Part shown: positions 1-5,795 of the stretch, piece after piece
Layout: every line of letters starts with the position of its first letter
Position numbering within the stretch: position 1 is the stretch's first letter
Assembly: GCA_025354615.1 (NCBI GenBank)
Contig: JANXMO010000345.1
Location: 1-5,795 of the forward strand
Origin: Burkholderiales bacterium
GTDB taxonomy: Bacteria; Pseudomonadota; Gammaproteobacteria; Burkholderiales; Burkholderiaceae_C
Reading direction: 5' to 3'
Length of the DNA: 5,795 nucleotides
Notes under the pieces: generated by a model
Databases searched by the model: none
Told to the model about the DNA's origin: nothing
What the model saw: the letters and a program-made list of their open reading frames with translations, nothing else
Made by a program: the position numbers and the translations under genes

Positions 1-147
1 TGGTTGAGGTCAAGCTGTGAGGCGGCGGTGACCTCAGCAGCCACCGATGCCGCGGTGACCACATCCGCCGGTGGCGATGGCGGCGGCGTCATGGGCGACG
101 CCACGCAAGCGCTCATCACCGCAGTGGCCCACACCAAGGCCCAGTAA
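1..147 (+). CDS. Possible C-terminal tail of an unidentified gene, 5' end outside window
   Basis: The first plus-strand frame is open from the left edge to a TAA at 145-147, giving 48 residues that end in GDATQALITAVAHTKAQ. The peptide is rich in Ala, Thr, Gly and Asp. It contains a loose nine-residue duplication (AVTSAATDA then AVTTSAGGD) that comes from two copies of GCGGTGACC, 27 bases apart, at 25-33 and 52-60. I do not recognise a family. The final stretch has the feel of an amphipathic C-terminal helix, but that is not diagnostic. If real, the gene converges on def with a gap of about 73 bases. The opposite strand is also open over 1-92, so coding on either strand is unproven. Too little is visible to assign a role. 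Confidence 0.35.
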   Translation, partial: WLRSSCEAAVTSAATDAAVTTSAGGDGGGVMGDATQALITAVAHTKAQ

Positions 148-150
148 ATC

Positions 151-175
151 GGCCTGTCATGACGCAATGCAGGCC
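151..175. terminator. Weak hairpin between convergent ends, candidate terminator
   Basis: GGCCTG at 151-156 pairs with CAGGCC at 170-175. The stem can extend by CAT/ATG (158-160 with 167-169) across a single bulged T, leaving a six-base loop. It lies 45 bases past the def stop and 3 bases past the TAA of the left-edge frame, where a shared terminator would be expected. Neither side has a real T-run; the minus-strand side continues GATTTACT. It may act as a weak or factor-assisted terminator, or be chance. Confidence 0.25.
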
Positions 176-220
176 AACGCATTCGTGAATGACTTTGGCA
201 GCGAGCTTGCAGCCCATGCA

Positions 221-790
221 TCAATCGTCCACACCCGCAGGCTGCGACGGGAACAACACGCTGCTGAAGCCAAAGCGCGTGAAATCGCGGATGCGCATCG
301 GATACAACAGGCCAAGCAGGTGATCGCATTCGTGCTGCACGACCCGTGCATGGAAACCGTCGGCTTCGCGATCGATCACGCGGCCCTGCACGTCATGACC
401 ACGGTAACGAATGCGCGCGTGGCGCGGCACGACACCGCGCAGCCCGGGCACCGACAGGCAGCCTTCCCAGCCGTCTTCGAGCGGCAATTCTTCCAGCGCA
501 ACGGCAACGCGCCCATCGGCGGCCAGCGGTGTGATGTGCGGATTCAACAGCACCGTTTGCGGCACGGGCGGCGCGTCAGGGTAGCGCTCGTTGTGCCTGA
601 AACCAAAAATGACCACCGCCAGATCCACGCCGATTTGCGGCGCCGCCAGCCCGGCGCCCTCAGCCGCGTGCATGGTGTCGAACAAATCTTCGACCAAGGC
701 GTGCAACGCCGGCGTATCGAATTCCGGCACCGGCTGAGCGATACGCAGCAGGCGCGGGTCGCCCATTTTTAGAATTTCACGAACGGTCAT
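221..790 (-). CDS. def: Peptide deformylase (EC 3.5.1.88)
   Basis: This cytoplasmic metalloenzyme hydrolyses the N-formyl group from the starting methionine of nascent proteins. All three family motifs are present in the 189-residue product: GAGLAAPQ at residues 45-52, EGCLS at 109-113 (Cys111 as metal ligand), and HECDH at 153-157 (His153 and His157 as metal ligands, Glu154 catalytic). Metal-binding and catalytic residues are therefore intact. It is about 20 residues longer than the E. coli enzyme. Part of this appears to be an extra segment near residues 90-102, just before the second motif. The ATG at 790 is preceded by a weak AGAG at 800-803 (minus strand), and an in-frame stop lies upstream at 815-817, so no longer start is possible nearby. 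It is the last gene of the minus-strand series. No fmt (methionyl-tRNA formyltransferase) gene is visible beside it, so this may be a second, fmt-unlinked deformylase of the genome. Confidence 0.96.
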   Translation of the reverse strand: MTVREILKMGDPRLLRIAQPVPEFDTPALHALVEDLFDTMHAAEGAGLAAPQIGVDLAVVIFGFRHNERYPDAPPVPQTVLLNPHITPLAADGRVAVALEELPLEDGWEGCLSVPGLRGVVPRHARIRYRGHDVQGRVIDREADGFHARVVQHECDHLLGLLYPMRIRDFTRFGFSSVLFPSQPAGVDD

Positions 791-820
791 GGGACATTTC
801 TCTATCTGACATTCTCATTT

Positions 821-849
821 GATGACCGGCGGTTTAAAAACCGCCCATC
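821..849. terminator. Hairpin between cupin gene and def
   Basis: GGCGGTT at 828-834 pairs perfectly with AACCGCC at 839-845 around a TAAA loop. GATG at 821-824 can also pair with CATC at 846-849 across a three-base bulge. On the minus-strand transcript the hairpin starts inside the cupin stop codon and ends about 30 bases before the def start. The T-run lies inside the stem rather than after it, so this is not a classical intrinsic terminator. It could be a weak terminator or attenuator, or an mRNA-stabilising or processing structure. Confidence 0.4.
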
Positions 850-1333
850 AACTCCAGCGATCAGCCAGCCAGCGCCACAGCAGCACCAGGCGCCCGGGCC
901 GGTGCAGCGTATATGCCTTTTTTGAGTACTGCTTGACATGCCAGACCGCGCGCGTGCCGGTATGAAAAGTGGCGGTGTCGCCGGGGCGCAGTGTGAAACG
1001 GTGGCCTTGGTAGTCGACTTCTATCTCGCCTTCAAGCAAGTGCACGGTCTCGTCGAATGCGAAATGCCATTCAAAGATCGACGGCCCGTCGCAGGACCAC
1101 AGCCCGGTGATGGTGTGACCATCGGCGGAGCGGGCGGTTTCACTGCCGCGGAAGTTCGGCACGCCAGCGTGAATCCAGGCAGGGTCCACCGCAAATGCCA
1201 TGAGAGGACGGTTGACCGCTACCGAAGAAGCAGCCGGCATCCGGTTGATGTAGCGATGGGCGTCGTAGGCCGCAATGCCCGTCAGGAGTGCGACGCCCAA
1301 GGCCAAAACGAGAAAACGCCGCTGCTGTGCCAT
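848..1333 (-). CDS. Membrane-anchored cupin-domain protein, function unknown
   Basis: The 161-residue product has a basic start (MAQQRR) and a hydrophobic segment at about residues 7-23 (FLVLALGVALLTGIAAY). This is probably an uncleaved anchor that places the rest outside the cytoplasm. Residues about 75-145 look like a small single cupin of the Cupin_3 (DUF861) type: GLWSCDGPSIFEWHF, then DETVHLLEGEIEV (95-107), FTLRPGDTATFHTG (113-126) and AVWHV (129-133). The canonical metal-binding histidine pair of classical cupins is not clearly preserved, so catalysis cannot be assumed; a binding or sensory role is possible. The tail is Trp- and Arg-rich (LLWRWLADRWS). An in-frame TAG at 1343-1345 sits just upstream of the ATG, fixing the start, and no Shine-Dalgarno sequence is visible. 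It lies between ligA and def in the same orientation; nothing in the context explains its job. Confidence 0.85.
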   Translation of the reverse strand: MAQQRRFLVLALGVALLTGIAAYDAHRYINRMPAASSVAVNRPLMAFAVDPAWIHAGVPNFRGSETARSADGHTITGLWSCDGPSIFEWHFAFDETVHLLEGEIEVDYQGHRFTLRPGDTATFHTGTRAVWHVKQYSKKAYTLHRPGRLVLLWRWLADRWS

Positions 1334-1353
1334 GGCTTGATTCTAGGCAAGCC
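1334..1353 (-). promoter_or_regulatory. Inverted repeat directly in front of the cupin start, with TAGAAT box
   Basis: On the minus strand GGCTTG (1353-1348) and CAAGCC (1339-1334) form a six-base-pair inverted repeat that ends immediately before the cupin ATG. The eight-base loop contains TAGAAT (1345-1340), a five-of-six match to the sigma-70 -10 consensus. No good -35 is found at normal spacing; TTGGAA at 1363-1358 is only 12 bases away. A start about 7 bases past the box would fall on the ATG itself, giving a leaderless mRNA. If transcription instead comes from upstream, the hairpin would cover the site where a ribosome should bind. Confidence 0.22.
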
Positions 1354-1390
1354 GGCTTTCCAATGCCGGGCACAGCGGACAAAAGCCGGC
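1351..1390. terminator. Long-loop inverted repeat after ligA, candidate terminator
   Basis: GCCGGCTTT at 1351-1359 and AAAGCCGGC at 1382-1390 are perfect nine-base complements separated by 22 bases. The repeat lies 37 bases past the ligA stop and ends close to the cupin start. On the minus-strand transcript the second arm is followed by only TTGCC, so the U-tract is poor. The loop is long but contains short secondary pairing (CCG with CGG). It may weaken read-through from ligA into the cupin gene, or bind a regulator as DNA. Confidence 0.35.
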
Positions 1391-1426
1391 CGAGATGGCG
1401 GTTAAATTGCATGGTTTGGTGGTGTT

Positions 1427-3570
<2,144 letters not shown>

Positions 3571-3583
3571 CCAGCCGGCCCGG

Positions 3584-4681
3584 TCAGCTGAACAGGCGCC
3601 GGGCAGCGGGCGAGCCTGCTGCCAGGTCGTGCGCGGCCAAGGCCTGGTAGAGCCGCTGCAACTCGGCCGCAATGACGTCAAAGCCGGACGGCGCGATGGG
3701 CAGCAGCTGGTCGTCGACCAGCGCGGCATCCATTTCGGTGGCCAAGGCTTGTGCGCAGGCCTGCCAGGTTTTGAAGGGCTCGACGGCAGCGGGGGTTTGC
3801 GGTACGTCGAACGCCAGTGTGATGTCGCGCAGCGCCGCCTGGCCGGGGTCGTCGGCGAGTGCGGCCTGCGCGTCGAAGGTCAGGGTCAGCACTGGCGGCA
3901 TGGCGTCGTCCGGCGCGGGCAGCACCAGGCGCCCGGGCAGGGACCCGGCGATGAAGCCGTGGCGCGACGCTTGCTGGATCAAGTAGCCAACGCTCCATGC
4001 GGCGGATTGCGCCTGCAGGTGCACGGCCAACTGGGCGTCGTGTGCGGCGGCAAAGCTGTCGAGTTCGCGGGCGCGCGCCACCGCGTCAAGCATGTCCGGA
4101 AATTCCGGAAAGCCGGCGTTGGCGCCCAAGCTTTCACCAAACGCCTGCACCTTCTGCACGAATTCTGAAAATTCAATTTCATTCAGCGGCCCGCTGCGGT
4201 TGGCGAGCTGCACACCGGCCTGCAGTTCGCGATAAGTGGCGTCAAATGCCAGCGCTTCCCACTCGCCCGTGGCGACATTCAAGCCTTCGATCAGCAAGGG
4301 CTTGCTGCCGGCACGCCGGCTGGGTGGTTGGTGCGACATCAGGACTTGACCGGCCACCGGGGCTTCCAGCGTGATGGTGGCAATCGCGTCGACCAGCGCA
4401 TCGATGCGCGGCGCCGCACGGCGGGCGATCGGCAACACGATGGGCGCCGCCGTCAAGTCGGCTGTCGGCTCTATCGGCATGTTGGCAGCGCCTGCTTCAG
4501 CCTCCAGCGGCCCCGGCTCCGTGTCAAAACCGGGTTCATGTGCATGCAGGGACGCGGGGTTGGGCGCCCTCGGCTCGGCGCGCCGAGGGCCGGCGCGGCG
4601 CGCTTGCCAGGCGCCGTGGGCGATCACGCCCGCCAGCACCACGCCGCCGGCCGCCGCCAGGGCGATCGTCAAATTGCTCAT
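3584..4681 (-). CDS. zipA: Cell division protein ZipA (FtsZ-binding, membrane-anchored)
   Basis: ZipA is an inner-membrane protein that tethers FtsZ polymers to the membrane during Z-ring assembly. The 365-residue product begins with a membrane segment at about 5-22 (TIALAAAGGVVLAGVIAH) after a very short N-terminal stretch, matching the N-out topology of the family. A Pro-, Arg- and Glu-rich low-complexity linker follows at about 25-75. Residues about 90-200 hold a more ordered block (GSKPLLIEGLN, LQAGVQLANRSGPLNEIEF) that I remember as typical of beta-proteobacterial ZipA. The C-terminal FtsZ-binding domain spans about 205-350 and includes WSVGYLIQQASRHGF, GRLVLPAP, LTLTFDAQAALADDP and LAFDVPQT. 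The end AAGSPAARRLFS is also lineage-typical. The ATG overlaps the smc TGA as ATGA and has no Shine-Dalgarno of its own, so translation probably depends on ribosomes ending smc. ligA follows in the same direction. Confidence 0.92.
   Translation of the reverse strand: MSNLTIALAAAGGVVLAGVIAHGAWQARRAGPRRAEPRAPNPASLHAHEPGFDTEPGPLEAEAGAANMPIEPTADLTAAPIVLPIARRAAPRIDALVDAIATITLEAPVAGQVLMSHQPPSRRAGSKPLLIEGLNVATGEWEALAFDATYRELQAGVQLANRSGPLNEIEFSEFVQKVQAFGESLGANAGFPEFPDMLDAVARARELDSFAAAHDAQLAVHLQAQSAAWSVGYLIQQASRHGFIAGSLPGRLVLPAPDDAMPPVLTLTFDAQAALADDPGQAALRDITLAFDVPQTPAAVEPFKTWQACAQALATEMDAALVDDQLLPIAPSGFDVIAAELQRLYQALAAHDLAAGSPAARRLFS
4566..4590. repeat. Perfect hairpin in the zipA linker coding region
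   Basis: GCCCTCGGC at 4566-4574 pairs over nine bases with GCCGAGGGC at 4582-4590, leaving a seven-base loop. An overlapping 14-base perfect palindrome, CTCGGCGCGCCGAG, covers 4574-4587. It lies in codons about 31-39 of zipA, just after the membrane segment, where the protein is low-complexity and the DNA is free to vary. It may slow ribosomes or be a by-product of GC-rich linker codons. Confidence 0.5.
4678..4681 (-). other. ATGA stop-start overlap coupling smc to zipA
   Basis: The smc TGA (4680-4678) and the zipA ATG (4681-4679) share bases as ATGA. No Shine-Dalgarno sequence is seen in the preceding 20 bases (minus strand CCCGAGCCCCAGTCCC). This is the usual arrangement for termination-reinitiation coupling, and it places both genes on one transcript. 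Confidence 0.85.
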
Positions 4682-5795
4682 GGGACTGGGGCTCGGGAAA
4701 AGGATTTGAAAGCGGCGTTCGACACCGGTGGACGCATCAAGGCAGAAGCGGCGTTGATCAAGCCTGCAGCGGCCTCGATGTCAACCGCAACGATGCGCGA
4801 TACGCCCTGCTCCTGCATGGTCACGCCGATCAGCTGTTGCGCCATTTCCATCGCGATCTTGTTGTGGCTGATGAACAGGAACTGGGTGCCCTGCGACATC
4901 TGTTGCACGAGTTTGGCATAGCGCTCAGTGTTGGCGTCGTCCAGCGGCGCATCGACCTCGTCGAGCAAGCAAAACGGCGCCGGGTTGAGTTGAAAGATGG
5001 CAAATACGAGGGCGATCGCCGTCAACGCTTTTTCGCCGCCCGACAACAAGTGGATGGTGCTGTTTTTCTTGCCTGGCGGGTGGGCCATGACCTGCACGCC
5101 GGCGTCGAGGATTTCATCGCCCGTCATCACCAGCCGCGCGGTGCCGCCGCCGAACAGGCTGGGGAACATGCGCCCGAAGTGGGCATTGACTTGCTCAAAG
5201 GTGTTGGCCAACAAGTCACGTGTTTCCAGGTCGATTTTGTGGATCGCGCCTTCCAGCGTCGCAATGGCTTCGTTCAGGTCGGCATTTTGCGCATCCAGAA
5301 ACTGCTTGCGCTCGCGCGAGGCACCCAGCTCGTCGAGCGCCGCCAGGTTGACCGCGCCCAGCGCCACGATCTCCCGGTTGATGCGGTCGATTTCCCCTTG
5401 CAGCCCGGCGCGCTGCACGCCATCCGCGGCAATGCCGCTGGCCAGCGTTTCGAGGTTCACCGCCGCCGCCTCCAGCTGCTCCATGAACTGCGCACCGCCC
5501 AGCTGCGCGGCTTGTGCTTCGAGCTGCAGCTGGGTGATGCGGTCGCGCAGCGGCTGCAGGCTTTGCTCGTGCGCCAGCCGCTGTTCGTCCGCGCGGCGCA
5601 GGCGCCCGGTCAATTCGTCATAAAGCGCGCGGCACGCTGCCAGCGCCGCCTCGCGCGCCACCCGCAGCGCCAGCGCGGCCTGCAAGCCGTCGTCGGCAGA
5701 CGCATCGGCCAGCTGCGCCTCTTCGGCCTGCGCATCGGCGATAGCGTGGGCTTGCGCTGTCAGCTGCTGCACCGCCGTGTCGATGTCGCGCTGCA
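4678..5795 (-). CDS. smc: Chromosome segregation ATPase Smc, C-terminal part (5' end outside window)
   Basis: Smc is a long coiled-coil ATPase that, with ScpA and ScpB, organises and helps segregate the chromosome. The visible 371 residues are roughly the last third of a protein usually near 1,170 residues. The first half is Ala-, Gln-, Glu- and Leu-rich coiled coil, ending near INREIVALGAVNLAALDEL. The C-terminal ATPase half-domain follows with TFEQVNAHFGRMFPSLFGGG, the ABC signature LLSGGEKAL (5023-5049), Walker B FCLLDE (4974 downward) followed by the D-loop APLDDAN, and the H-loop histidine in FISHNK (about 4864-4869). Walker A lies upstream, outside the window. The frame stays open to 5795, and a GTG at 5770-5772 is internal, not a start. 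After VAVDIEAA the protein runs on for about 30 residues with no recognised motif. It is the first visible gene of the smc-zipA-ligA series. Confidence 0.97.
   Translation of the reverse strand, partial: QRDIDTAVQQLTAQAHAIADAQAEEAQLADASADDGLQAALALRVAREAALAACRALYDELTGRLRRADEQRLAHEQSLQPLRDRITQLQLEAQAAQLGGAQFMEQLEAAAVNLETLASGIAADGVQRAGLQGEIDRINREIVALGAVNLAALDELGASRERKQFLDAQNADLNEAIATLEGAIHKIDLETRDLLANTFEQVNAHFGRMFPSLFGGGTARLVMTGDEILDAGVQVMAHPPGKKNSTIHLLSGGEKALTAIALVFAIFQLNPAPFCLLDEVDAPLDDANTERYAKLVQQMSQGTQFLFISHNKIAMEMAQQLIGVTMQEQGVSRIVAVDIEAAAGLINAASALMRPPVSNAAFKSFSRAPVP

Noticed and set aside
1..92. Open minus-strand frame from an ATG at 92 running off the left edge (MTPPPSPPADVV...)
   Set aside because: It is only 30 codons, Pro- and Ala-rich, lacks a ribosome binding site, and competes with the plus-strand frame ending at 147; neither can be decided from this window.
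71..772. 233-codon open frame on the plus strand opposite def
   Set aside because: It lies over the well-supported deformylase and its translation is low-complexity and basic with no family features.
938..1405. 155-codon plus-strand frame opposite the cupin gene
   Set aside because: It is antisense to a gene with a clear membrane anchor and cupin core, and no domain is visible.
1140..1412. 90-codon minus-strand frame starting upstream of the cupin gene
   Set aside because: It overlaps the cupin gene in another frame, has no conserved motif, and its start lies in the ligA-cupin gap with no ribosome binding site.
5770..5772. GTG as a start codon for a separate protein at the right end
   Set aside because: The smc frame stays open past it to the window edge and the sequence is coiled coil, so the GTG is an internal valine.

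Overview
The window looks like a GC-rich beta-proteobacterial chromosome, most likely Burkholderiales. This rests on the gene order smc - zipA - ligA - def and on lineage-typical details: a LigA whose adenylation domain has MLSIRTETD in place of the usual MLSLDN-type stretch, a ZipA ending in AAGSPAARRLFS, and a peptide deformylase starting with [13 protein letters not shown]. These family comparisons are from memory, not from a search.

All four complete genes and the large partial gene are on the minus strand, so they read from right to left. From the right edge they are: the C-terminal third of the chromosome-segregation ATPase Smc (4678-5795, 5' end outside the window); zipA (3584-4681), whose start codon overlaps the smc stop as ATGA; a 77-base gap holding a possible 24-codon ORF; ligA (1427-3505), a complete NAD-dependent DNA ligase; a 93-base gap with two inverted repeats; a small membrane-anchored cupin protein of unknown function (848-1333); a 57-base gap with a hairpin; and def (221-790). 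At the left edge an open frame on the plus strand ends at 147, probably the tail of a convergent gene. A weak hairpin lies between it and def.

Smc compacts and helps segregate the chromosome, ZipA tethers FtsZ to the membrane, LigA seals replication and repair nicks, and deformylase removes the N-terminal formyl group from new proteins. The cluster is therefore mostly cell-cycle and housekeeping. Smc-ZipA is almost certainly translationally coupled. Whether the cupin gene and def share the same transcript is uncertain because hairpins separate them.

I see no mobile element, CRISPR array, tRNA, rRNA or defence locus, and no convincing new system. The points worth a second look are modest: the short ORF in front of ligA, the cupin start region, the intergenic hairpins, an apparent insertion in the deformylase, and a variable Smc tail.
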